Source: Capillidium heterosporum
Taxonomy: Eukaryota > Entomophthoromycota > Entomophthoromycetes > Entomophthorales > Capillidiaceae
Direction of reading: 5' to 3'
Length of the DNA: 64,000 bases
Assembly (NCBI GenBank): GCA_016630905.1
Contig: WBMQ01000010.1
Location: forward strand, 992,001 to 1,056,000
A model generated the notes under the pieces. It saw nothing but the letters and a program-made list of their open reading frames with translations, was not told where the DNA came from and did no database searches. The position numbers and the translations under genes were made by a program. Below, piece by piece: positions 1-10,100 of the stretch. Numbering within the stretch: the stretch's first letter is position 1; each line of letters opens with the position of its first letter.

Positions 1-354
1 TCCGTCCGCTATTCCCAAAGCATCAGGGCGCGAGAAATAGCTGTCCTCGCCACAGGCTATACTCATCCGGGTATCGTCACTGGACTTGGGTGGAGTGTTT
101 TTTTTGGATATGCCGTTGGATGCCGTTACTAATGAATATGCACTTAAACTAGGGATAGGGTTTTGAATTTTGCTGGGTTGCGATGTCTTTAAGTGGTAAG
201 CTAGCAAATCGTTGGGCCGTGCTATGGGCTGAAGCATAGCTTGGGCTTGGACCACATGGTTGACGGTAGTGTAGTTGCATCTCAATGTTGTCGAATAGAC
301 CTTGAATTTTACTAATGGTAATCGGTTGAATTTGGTTGGAAACGCTCTTTTCAT
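1..354 (-). CDS. PTC7: PTC7-like mitochondrial PP2C phosphatase, N-terminal part (cut by window edge)
   Basis: The minus strand is open from an ATG at 354 to the window edge (118 codons). The first 25 residues are basic and lack acidic residues, as in a mitochondrial presequence. The last visible residues read GEDSYF then GIADG, matching the first metal-binding region of PTC7/PPTC7 PP2C phosphatases (GEDAYF...GVADGVGGW). In that family the Asp of ADG binds Mn/Mg, and the enzyme dephosphorylates mitochondrial proteins, including coenzyme Q biosynthesis factors. The catalytic domain lies outside the window, so its integrity cannot be judged. No intron is seen in this part. Family assignment rests on two short motifs plus the presequence. 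Confidence 0.72.
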   Translation of the reverse strand, partial: MKRAFPTKFNRLPLVKFKVYSTTLRCNYTTVNHVVQAQAMLQPIARPNDLLAYHLKTSQPSKIQNPIPSLSAYSLVTASNGISKKNTPPKSSDDTRMSIACGEDSYFSRPDALGIADG

Positions 355-2396
355 ATGTAGCAGGACCTATGGTATGGATTAGCTATGGCCATCTTCAAAA
401 TAAAAAGCTAAAAGAAGGGATAGCGACGTAGGCCGTCAGCATAAAAAGCAAAAGGTGTATGGGATGGTAGTGCATAACCTATTAAAGCTCAACGAGATAT
501 GGGAACGTACCTGAAGTTTAGGTTGATAAGACTTATTTTGATAAGGAGTTGTAAGTTTGGTCAACTTGGTAAAGAACCTTGAGCTTTTGAATCAAACTTG
601 CTGTTGGTCTTAGATCCTGGTTTTAAAGATTAAAATTTTGCATTGGATAGCTTTTAAGTTTCTCAGTTGTAGTTTTGCGTATTCAAGCTTATTGTCTTGG
701 AAACTCCTCAGTTCTAAATTAGTAATTGACTTCCACTTTGAGGTAATTTAAGGAAGCTAGAGCTGCTTATTGACTGGAATCTTTCAAACAGCCTCAACTT
801 TTATTACAATTACGTATTTTATCCAAATTGGTAGAATAAGTCGTGAGAAGTACTCCTAAACCAAGTCAATTAAACTATTCCAAATTTAAATGGCATTAAC
901 TTCTATTGGCTAAATTGCTGATAAGGATGTCGGTCCTAAACTAAGCTACATGTCAATCCAAAATTTAACTAATTCCTTATCTTTATTTTACCCCGCCCTC
1001 CATTCCAAAGTGATAAGCACAAAATTGGTGAATCAACTGCTAAATTTTTTATGAGATAAGGACCTAGCCAATTATATTTGGGAAGGTAGGGGTAGTTAAG
1101 TTAAGCCTGGGAATTTTTCAAAGCTGGTGCCAAACTCGGATTTCAAAGTTTTACGCTACGTCTTAGGTGATGTGAAGCGAGTTGACTGGATAAATGTTAG
1201 AATCGACAGTACGGATATTCGAGGAATAAAGGAAGGAAGCCTTCTTATACGATGGTGTAAAAGTGGCATTTAAAATTGCCTATATTAAAGCAAGATATTA
1301 GTTAAGTTGGTGATCAAAAGTGACAAACAGTATGGTGTAAATGTAAAGGGTACCAAATCCTTATAATAGTGACTAAGAATATGTAGAAGCGTAGATATCG
1401 GAAACTAAGCTATTTGAAATACTACATGGAGCACCAGGAGTTGACAGTAGTATGTACCGACTTGTAATAGTATGTCCGCATCAACAACCTATTCTAACTT
1501 CCTAAGCGAAAATTTTAATCCAGATAACTAAAGTATTTTTATACTGTAATAGTTCTTAGGTAAACCTTGTATTCTTTGTATAAAGCAATTTGTAACAGCA
1601 AGCATAGCTTCCATTTGATATCTCGTAACTTTCAGAGTATATATTTGCTGGTTGCTGGTTTAGTATGTCTAAATTTGCACTTTTCAAAAGCCAGTATTTT
1701 ACAAATATGTTTGCCGACAATCCTGTAAATTGGAAGCAAACTCCAAAACTTTGTACTTGCAACGTCATCACAGCTCTGCACCATCTATTTTATAAAATTT
1801 GCACTAATTAAATAGCCAAATTATAATCAAATATCATCCTACAAGTAGATTATGTTAAATTTCATTGTATGTGAATTACATAGATATAATTTTACAAGGT
1901 TAAATAAAGACTTAGCACCCTATTTCTTACATTATTATCTTTGAGACTTTTTCAAGAAAAGCACTGATGAACTTCAAAGCGAGCTATCATTATGGAAACC
2001 AAGGAGCAAGCAACTTCTATAGACATCTAACAGTCTGATACAATCTCTCAACTATATATTTTTGAAAGTGTTTTCACAGTATTTGTTAGAATTGATGGGA
2101 ATCACTGTTTGGGCTTTTGGCAATGTTCTTGAAATAATATGATATTCACCACTAAATCCACAAAATATGTGTTCTTGAACTCTGACATGTTAAAGTAGCA
2201 ATTGAGAAAGATAACTCTACCAATAAATTAGTCCTTTTACTCCACTTTATTGGATAGTAGTATTCATTAGTGGATTTGAATGAGTGGAAGAATAATCCTT
2301 TGATAAGAAGTTGAGATTCAAGATATAACTCTGTTCCTAAAGTCCAACCAGCCTTGCAAGATAGCCGGTACATAAATACAAGTCAACTACTCGAAC
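355..2396. other. Intergenic, AT-rich, no gene seen
   Basis: About 2 kb between the divergent PTC7-like and HAD phosphatase genes. Short open stretches (for example 1556-1771 and 2152-2373 on the minus strand) have no domain, no splice pattern and AT-driven composition. I see no RNA gene or repeat. Promoters of both flanking genes must lie here. Confidence 0.6.
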
Positions 2397-3396
2397 ATGG
2401 ACACCAAATTTAAAGTTGAAGGAGGTGAATCTATTAAGATAACCCACTGCATCTTCGACATGGATGGTTTGCTTTTGGTAGTCTATTTTTAGTATTTTTA
2501 ATAATAGTCTATAGGATACTGAAAGAGTTTATACCGAGGTGACATGTAAAATTTTATATAGAATACAACTAATCAGCAACTTTAGCAGAGATATTGTCTA
2601 GATTCGATAAAACTTTTACTTGGGATTTGAAATCAAGGATGATGGGCCGCAAAGAAGCTGATGTAACTAGTTTATATTTTTGAATTGAAATTTATAAATA
2701 GGCTGCCCAACTGCTAATTGATGAGTTCAACCTACCAATAACTGCTGAAGAGTACCTTAAAGAAAGAAATCAGATGCAAGTAACTACTTAAAATTTCGTT
2801 TATTCTTTTAACATTTATTTTTCATTTTCAGCAAGCTAGATTTCCCTTCTGTCGCCCTTTACCCGGTGTCGAAGTGATCTTTTAAATTTCCATATTACAA
2901 CTAACAATACAACAGAGGTTAATCAAGCACCTGAAAGACAACAAGATCCCTATTGCAGTTGGAACGAGCTCCCACACGGCAGCTTACCAGCTCAAGACCT
3001 CCCAGAACCAAGACTTATTCAAGTTATTCGATAAAGTCGTATGTGGTGATAACTCGGCTGTCGTCTACGGTAAACCAGCCCCCGACATATTTATCGAAGC
3101 TGCCAAGCAGTTAGGACAGCTTAGTTTGGACGGTACTACTCCTACCCCCATCAACTGTCTAGTCTTTGAGGATGCTACTTCGGGAGTTCAAGCTGGAGTG
3201 GCTGCTGGGATGAATGTAAGATGATTTATAGTTGTTATGGAAGCTGACTTTTATAAAATAGGTGGTTTGGGTTCCCGATGCTAAGTTGAAAGCTATAGCT
3301 AAAAGCGACTTTGGTGCTACTGAAGTCTTGGATTCCCTCGAAGACTTTAAGCCAGAACGCTATGGCCTTCCCCCCTTCAAAAACCAATTGTTTTAG
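2397..3396 (+). CDS. HAD-superfamily phosphatase, pseudouridine-5'-phosphatase (GS1/HDHD1) type
   Basis: Seven exons (2397-2477, 2515-2545, 2577-2662, 2702-2779, 2832-2873, 2916-3215, 3262-3396) give a 250-residue protein. Introns are 31-52 bases with GT-AG ends, and the frame runs cleanly through all of them. Motif I is FDMDGLLLD (Asp21 nucleophile, Asp23 acid/base). Motif II is in VGTSS, the motif III lysine in YGKPAPD, and motif IV in VFEDATSGVQAG. The DGLLLDTE...Y start and the length match GS1/HDHD1-like HAD phosphatases, which remove phosphate from small substrates such as pseudouridine 5'-phosphate or sugar phosphates. Substrate specificity cannot be read from sequence; a 2-deoxyglucose-6-phosphatase-like role is an alternative. 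All catalytic residues are present. Confidence 0.85.
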
Positions 3397-5390
3397 TTTA
3401 TGCTTCTATCTAGAAGAATAATAGTAAACAGTTAGATTAATAATAAATGGGTTACATATATATGATAGCTTATATTATTTCAATTCCTGATCAAGGTATT
3501 GAATTAAGCTTAATCTTAGTTCTATATTAAATTTATAACTTTATTAACGACTGAATATACTTAAATATATTAATGGGTAGCAATTACGATTCCGTCAAAA
3601 CTTTATCAAAAAGTATATATGTATTAGCCTTTATATGTCAAATTTAATGAAGTTTCTCATCAACTTTATACTAGAAATACGAGACTTCTACAAGCGATCA
3701 AGCTTATTGAGTATTTGAAATAATCAATTCGAAATTATCTAAAGGAAAAGCAATCCCAATCGACTTTACAAGCCACTTGACATATCTATTGTTAACAGGT
3801 TTGAGAAGTTGTGAATATTCTAGCTATCTTTATCATTGGTGAAGGTAAAGCTAATTCGATAGTTATAGCCATGAAGACTATCGTAGCTTCGTATCATACC
3901 TAGCCAAAGGTTTCTATCAATATAGCTCCGTCAACAAGATACTTATTGACGAACTTAACGACTTTACAACTTTACAACTTTATATGAATTAAGCTAGTAT
4001 CTTCAATATGCCATTAATAAAATGGATATTATACTAGCTGAATCCGCAAGCTTAATGAGAAATGAATATTGAAATCGGAATAGATGACTGCTCCAAGTAG
4101 GTTTCAGAATTAAGACTAAATGATATGGCCAATATACATACTTTCTATATAGTTACAGGATCCAGAAATAGTAAAGTTTGTAAATATTGAACTAGATTAC
4201 CTGTTATTCTTAACTCAATGGTTTTTAGTATGATTAAAATGTAGGCTGACGGCATCAATGCCGATATGGATAAGATCACAAAGGTGTTGAGATATTTACA
4301 ACATCTTGGATGTAGCAGTCAAGTAATAAATTGCAAATAGATAGGAATTATATTCCTGAGAGTTTCTAGGCTGATACTCGTCGGGATTGTCGTAGTGTAC
4401 ATTAATAGTTTCTATGTAGATATTAAACTTTATACCTTTGTTTTAAAAATATGCTCGAATATAGCTAATATTTAGTCGTTGAACTCATTTCATAAAACCC
4501 TGGTAGCTGTTTCCTATCCTGTACTACTTTTATATTATGGATCCACATTCTCATTTTATTTAATGACATCTATTTTCCGCAATTTCTATTTATCAAGTAC
4601 AAATATTTCCCTTGGACGTATTTCTCTGAGTTTGAGTGTTTTTATGTAGGTGTTCGTTTTGATAGTCAGCAACTATAGCTTTTTGCTAAAGCTTGGTCTT
4701 TTAATTTGATGCAGTTTTATCCAATTGTATCATGTGTGACATCGACAGTAAGGATGGATATAAAAAACTCAGCTCTTTTAAACAAAAAGTATCTTAGTAA
4801 AAGATAATGTTGGTTGACTGCTTGAAATGAATTTTGAGGAATATACGATATATAAACCTTTTCAAGAGTGGTGTATACTTTGATGGTTACATCATCCACT
4901 TAGAAAGTGAATCTGAAATTTAAACACCCGAGCCATGTTACTTTGCAAGGCAGTTGCACTGAGTTAAAATTGTATCTCGCCTTGGTCGCTATTAAGAAAG
5001 TTCCTACAAAATTTAAAACAGGCGATACTGAGCACCTCGGGTTTACTCCTGCAAAGTCTTTGCCTTATAAATTCTTTCCATAGATTTGGTTGATTGAAAA
5101 GATTGCTTTTTGAATTTACGGCTAAAATCCCATACATGTGGATAAGTTATACGTTTAGACAACAAATTGCTTTCTATAATTGCTAGAAATCAATAATTAA
5201 GCCGATTGTATTTCCAAGATATAGTTATAGCCTATTTTAATTTTAGGCTTCTTTTTTAATTATTTTTAGTCAATAGAAGACCTTCATACGAGAGCAACAA
5301 CATTTCCAAAAAGTCAACAAAGTCTCCATTTAGATTCCACCATTCAAATACGCTTAGTAGCAACAAAGACAATTGCATAGAAAAACTAGG
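3397..5390. other. Intergenic, AT-rich, no gene seen
   Basis: About 2 kb with frequent stops in all frames. There is a short tandem repeat of a 10-base unit (actttacaac) near 3959-3985. No conserved domain or RNA was recognised. The 4717-4899 minus-strand open stretch has no supporting feature. The promoter of the zinc-cluster gene is presumably in the last few hundred bases. Confidence 0.55.
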
Positions 5391-7232
5391 ATGCTGAAGT
5401 TAAAGTTCGAAATCAACAAGTCTGCTAAAGGTATCAAGTTCGATAGTTTAAATGTAACAAGCCTCAACCTAGAAAAGGAAGACGGTATTCAAGCCAACCG
5501 GTGTGACCAGTGTCACAAGAGAGGTATAAAATGTGATCGACTCATACCAAGTTGTACCCAGTGTGACCGAAATTCATTACTCTGTACGACGAATCGGGAG
5601 ATAAAAAAGAGTAGCAAGACACATCAGTTTCATAAGAATATAGGTGTGATCAGTCTCGACAATCGGGCCAAAAAGGTGCGCAACCCCAACAAGAAGAAGG
5701 AAGAAGAGGCCATTTTCAATCTAGTCAACCAATCGATGACGCGGCACGTCAAGAATGTCGAGTTTTACAACGTCGTGCTGAACTTGTTCCACAAAATGCC
5801 CAACAAGTACACGCTGAATAATTTTTTGACGATGCTACAGTTCCCGTCCCCCGCCAAATCCAACAGTGGTATTGACCTGTTTGTGACAATGACCAAGCAA
5901 TTAAATATGCTGGCGGTGCGTACCATCGTCCTACCTAACGAGTTTGACCAGTTTACGTACCACGATGACTTGGTAGCCGACTATTACACAGGAGCTACCA
6001 CAAAATACTTCAAGCACCTCAACTTCTTCTACCCAATCTGCCTACCCAACAACTACGAAAGCCGACCCCGCTCTGAGCTACTTAGGTTATCGATACTAGC
6101 CACTGGCATGCTGTGGTTAAATCCAGATCAGGTGGTTGACGACCTGTACAAATACCTCGACGGCAAGATCGCCTCCATAATAAAGCAGTTCTACACATTG
6201 CCACTAACTTTAGATACGATCCAGTCTATCGTAGTTCTTATAAACGGGTTCCGAAACTCTTTTTGGTTCTCCAAGTACGTCTACTTGGTGACCAACCATG
6301 CCGTAAATTTGGCTCAGATGCTGGGCTTGCACGTACTGAGCTACAAAAGCCGTAACAGCCAACTTGAAGAGGAGGGGAAGTTGACTTACGTGTCGCTGAT
6401 GTCCATATCTATGTTTCAGAGTCTACTTTCTATACCGCTGCTGCACGAACCAGCTCATAGTGAACCTATCCTAAGGGCCCGATACAACCTCCACAAGTTC
6501 AACCTGTACCAGACCCAGTTAATCGGTAATCCATCCTTGCAGGCCGAACTGGAAACCATATGTCTGAAGATCTACAACGATATGATGGAAGAATACAACT
6601 CTATAATGTACCAGACAACCCTTATCAAGCACAAGTACATCGATTGTTCGGAACCAGAGGCCAGCATCGAAAAGGAGGTGACTCTTCTAGTACTCAACAT
6701 GCACAATCAGTTTACCCAGTTCCACCAGCTTTTCGTCGAGCTGTACGTGCGGTACCACAGTGACCTGGCCTTCCAGCTGGGGAATGTCACTTTTGTTTTG
6801 CAGAAGATGATCCAGTTCATGCTCTTCTCCTTCAAGTTTTACGCGCCCGCTGAGCACTTTAACCAGAAACGCCAACCTACGGAAGGTCAGTGTAATACCG
6901 CCATCCACCGTAGGGAACGACCTAAACCGAGCGATGTAACTACGACTTTAGGTTTGGTTGAAAAGCTTTTGGACGAGGCTAGTATCTTGGACGAATGTAT
7001 GCTCTCCTTACCCATGTTGGCGATTTTGAGCCAGGGCCTCATATTCTACGCCAAGTACCTTAAGCCGAGTAAGAGCTATCCCCAGTGTAAAGCAGATCGA
7101 CAGGTCTTCGACAACGGGATAAGGTTAATCGAGAATTTGACTAATATCCAAGCACACAAGAATACAGCACGGCTCAACGTACACCTCATTACCACAATGT
7201 CCAACCAGCTTTTGAGTGATACAAAGAATTGA
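5391..7232 (+). CDS. Zn2Cys6 (Gal4-type) fungal transcription factor
   Basis: Intronless, 613 residues from the first ATG at 5391; the frame is open slightly upstream but only through a TTG. Residues 38-65 form a canonical zinc cluster, C38-x2-C41-x6-C48-x6-C55-x2-C58-x6-C65, starting CDQCHKRGIKCDR. A basic linker (KKxRNPNKKKEEE) follows. The remaining ~450 residues are helical and hydrophobic and resemble the fungal-specific regulatory domain (YFKHLNFFYPICLP...LLRLSILATGMLW). Proteins of this family bind CGG half-sites as nuclear regulators of metabolism or stress. The target genes are unknown, and the neighbours do not form a cluster that would reveal them. The lack of introns contrasts with most genes here. 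Confidence 0.9.
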   Translation: MLKLKFEINKSAKGIKFDSLNVTSLNLEKEDGIQANRCDQCHKRGIKCDRLIPSCTQCDRNSLLCTTNREIKKSSKTHQFHKNIGVISLDNRAKKVRNPNKKKEEEAIFNLVNQSMTRHVKNVEFYNVVLNLFHKMPNKYTLNNFLTMLQFPSPAKSNSGIDLFVTMTKQLNMLAVRTIVLPNEFDQFTYHDDLVADYYTGATTKYFKHLNFFYPICLPNNYESRPRSELLRLSILATGMLWLNPDQVVDDLYKYLDGKIASIIKQFYTLPLTLDTIQSIVVLINGFRNSFWFSKYVYLVTNHAVNLAQMLGLHVLSYKSRNSQLEEEGKLTYVSLMSISMFQSLLSIPLLHEPAHSEPILRARYNLHKFNLYQTQLIGNPSLQAELETICLKIYNDMMEEYNSIMYQTTLIKHKYIDCSEPEASIEKEVTLLVLNMHNQFTQFHQLFVELYVRYHSDLAFQLGNVTFVLQKMIQFMLFSFKFYAPAEHFNQKRQPTEGQCNTAIHRRERPKPSDVTTTLGLVEKLLDEASILDECMLSLPMLAILSQGLIFYAKYLKPSKSYPQCKADRQVFDNGIRLIENLTNIQAHKNTARLNVHLITTMSNQLLSDTKN

Positions 7233-7408
7233 TAAAAAGTTTACAAAGTATTTATTAAAAAGTATAGTAAAATGATAATCAAGTTTAGTGTACTTGACAG
7301 GTAGATTTTAATAGATATTTTAATTCTTTTAGGCTTCATTTATAGTTATATAGTTACATGTATATAGATATCAATCAAAGATATAAAAACCAAGCAACAG
7401 CTCCAGCT

Positions 7409-8137
7409 TTAAATAGCATGTTTAATAGCTTCCATATCATCTAGCAGTTTCTCAACCATTGACCTAATTTCATCAAGTTTTCTAGCCTGTAGCTGCGTGC
7501 CCGGCTCCCTACCATCCCGCTAATAATGTAAAATTAAAACATTAAATAGCAAATTTCAAGTACCTGATCAGCCATATCATTCAAGTATTCAACATCAGAT
7601 ACCATAGCTTCTTTGTTCGCTTCTACCTTTTTAATTTTGGAGAGTAGGTTCAACAGTTTACTAACTTTTATAAATAAAAATACAAAACTGAAACTTACAT
7701 TTGCTGTTGTGCTTCCAAAGGCACTTTATCATTGAGATTGGTTAGTAAATTGGCGTCCAACTTTTCCCTTAGTTTAACAAGGTGTGGTTTAGATAACTCC
7801 AACTTATCTAGGAAATCGAAAAGCTTGTCTACCTGGGTTTTCAATTCAGCTAACTTTTATATTAAAATTGGATGTTTTGTAGTAGTCAGTTACACCAACG
7901 CTGCTCTTCAGTTAAGGATTGCTGATCCATTTGGTTGTTGTAAGAGTTTAGATCCAATTCATTCTATTCTTTGCTTGAGTAGATGAGATAAAACTACTTT
8001 ACTTGGTAGGCCTTGGTTCGCTTTTCGTATTCAACATCGAAATCTTGAAGGAGCTTGTATAGATTGCCGTCAGAGTTGGGGTTGGTCATCGTTGAAGGCT
8101 GGTAGTGTTGATGCTCCTTTGAATTTGATTCCTCCAT
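7409..8137 (-). CDS. Small coiled-coil protein, function unknown
   Basis: Five exons on the minus strand (8137-8003, 7963-7894, 7849-7699, 7660-7564, 7519-7409) join in frame to a 187-residue protein; introns are 38-44 bases. It starts MEESNSKEH. From about residue 55 it is almost entirely charged heptad-like helix, with segments such as LKTQVDKLFDFLDKLEL, KLLNLLSKIKKVEAN and LDEIRSMVEKLLDDMEAI, so I predict an elongated coiled coil. No enzyme motif, signal peptide or membrane segment is seen. It could be a subunit of a multiprotein complex (Mediator, dynactin or kinetochore proteins look like this), but I do not recognise the family. It is divergent from ERG26 with 179 bases between the start codons. 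Confidence 0.6.
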
Positions 8138-8316
8138 GAAAAGGTCAATTTAAAATTGATTAGGTAGAGTATACCAATAATATTATTAGTCCAAGTAAAC
8201 TATTGGAAATTTGAAAGCTTAAAATTTAGTTATGTCTCGAACGATATTTCGAACCAGAAGTTACCAATAAATTGGGTAATGCAACTCTTATTGATCAAGT
8301 TTAACAAAAAGCAAGA

Positions 8317-9424
8317 ATGAGTGGAGCTGAAGTCTGTCTCGTAATCGGCGGTGAAGGATTCTTAGGTCATCACCTGGTCAACCAACTCCTGGACCTAAAG
8401 GCCACTACCAAGCCCAACTTAGAGATTCGTATTTTCGATCTAGTACAAAGGCAAACCTGGCCCGACCACGTCAAATTCTTTTCTGGCGACCTGTGTAGTT
8501 TCGATGACTTGAGTGCTGCCATGGTTGATGTCACCGACGTATACCAAACTGCTTCTCCTCACTTTACTGCTAGCAAGGAGATCCTATACAAGGTCAACGT
8601 TGAGGGAAATCGTAACTTAATTGAGGTTTGTAAGCAGGCTGGTGTAAGTAACCTAGTATTTTCTAGTTCATGCTCGGTTGTCTTCGATGGAACGCCCCTT
8701 CGTAACGTCAACGAAAGCATACCAATTTCTGGAAACCACTTGGACAACTATTCTCACACCAAAGTAAATTTTATTTCGTAGTACCAACCTAATTTTTTAG
8801 TACTTGGGAGAACAGATTATCCTCAACGCCAACAGTGACACTTTGAAGACCTGTTCCCTACGTCTATCTGGTCTGTTCGGCCCTGGAGATCAGCTCAACG
8901 TACCTGGGACCTTAGCTGCTTTCGATCGTGGTATGGTTCGTACCACTTTAGGTGACAACACCAACCTTTTCGATTACACCTACATCGAGAATGCTGCTTA
9001 CGCCCACATCTTGGCCGCTCAGAAGTTGAAAGTGGAGCCAAAGGTTGCTGGTCAGGCCTTCTTCATCACCAATGGTACCCCCATCCCCTTCTTCAACCAC
9101 ATGCGTAAACTTTTGACCTACTTTGGTGCTCCCGATAGCTTCAAGAACCACCTACCTTTACCTATATGCTACTTGATCGCCTACGTTGGTGTTTTCATTG
9201 TTACTTTGCTGCAGCCTATTGTCAAGATCAACTGGACTTTGACTCCGTTTATCGTTACTAACGCTACCACCGACCGTTACTTTGACATCACTAAAGCCCG
9301 TACCTTGCTAGAGTACGAACCAAAGTTCAGCTTGGATGAAGGTCAGAGAATCACCGCTAGGTACTTTTTGGAGAAGCGTGAGAAAGAAGGTATCCCAAGA
9401 CCAGCTGGTGCCCCTATACCTTAG
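8317..9424 (+). CDS. ERG26: Sterol-4-alpha-carboxylate 3-dehydrogenase (ERG26/NSDHL)
   Basis: Two exons (8317-8763 and 8801-9424) around a 37-base intron give 356 residues, typical for the family. The N-terminus has the Rossmann motif VIGGEGFLGHH for NAD(P). The short-chain dehydrogenase catalytic pair is YSHTK (YxxxK), with the intron directly after this Lys, and an upstream SSCSVVF supplies the catalytic Ser. A hydrophobic segment near LIAYVGVFIVTLLQPIV fits membrane attachment. ERG26 oxidatively decarboxylates 4-carboxysterol intermediates in C-4 demethylation at the endoplasmic reticulum, together with ERG25 and ERG27. The frame is intact. Other 3-beta-HSD family members look similar, but the size and motifs favour ERG26. 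Confidence 0.85.
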
Positions 9425-10100
9425 CTCATCGGTCGTCATTGAGAGGATGATATAGTAAAATTAACTTTTTGAATTTAGAGTGTATCTTCTATTTATGTTT
9501 TATAGTCTTACGGATTCATGACAAGCATGAATTAAATAATATCATTTGTATGTTTTGAATACTGATTATTGCTTCATTCTAATATATATGTAGAACCAGG
9601 TCTGCTATATAAATTGAAAGCATTCACTAAGAAAAACAACTTAAGAGTGTATTTCTGAAAACTTCTTGTACTTGGCCTACCTTCCATGAGTTTATTAGAT
9701 GTAAATACATATCGATTGATCCATCGCTTTAACAATATATTTAAATGACTTTAAGCTGATATTTCTATTTGGAATACTAAGAGCTGAATACGTCATAGAT
9801 TTTACCAATCCAACTAAAGTAAGCTTGAGAAATGCAAACTAAAATTTTAACTGTTATTCCAAACATTCCTTTTTACAGAATTCGAAGCACAACATCAATC
9901 AAAAAGAGAAGTTATGAAACCGAGTATACTTGTAAAACTTTCCAATATACTGTAAAGGCAATTTTGAAACCAACCGACCGGTTTAAAGATGAAGCTAAGC
10001 AATTATCCAACAGGTAAGCCAGTAGCTGAACTAATACTAACCCAACACTTTAATTTTTACTACAGCTTCTTTAACATTGGCACGAATATAGACGCGACCT
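9425..10100. other. Upstream region of CCC2 with possible leader exon
   Basis: This stretch is AT-rich except for an open reading stretch starting ATG at 9832. That stretch ends at a plausible donor (10013) with an acceptor at 10065. Splicing this pair runs in a frame one base off the CCC2 frame, so it is either a 5' untranslated or upstream-ORF segment, or an extra CCC2 exon hidden by another single-base error. No domain is visible in it. Confidence 0.35.

Noticed and set aside
5373-5390. Longer start for the zinc-cluster factor
   Set aside because: Begins with TTG; the first ATG is at 5391. The same reasoning set the starts of GSH1 copies 1 and 2, the P450 and the CHORD-like protein.
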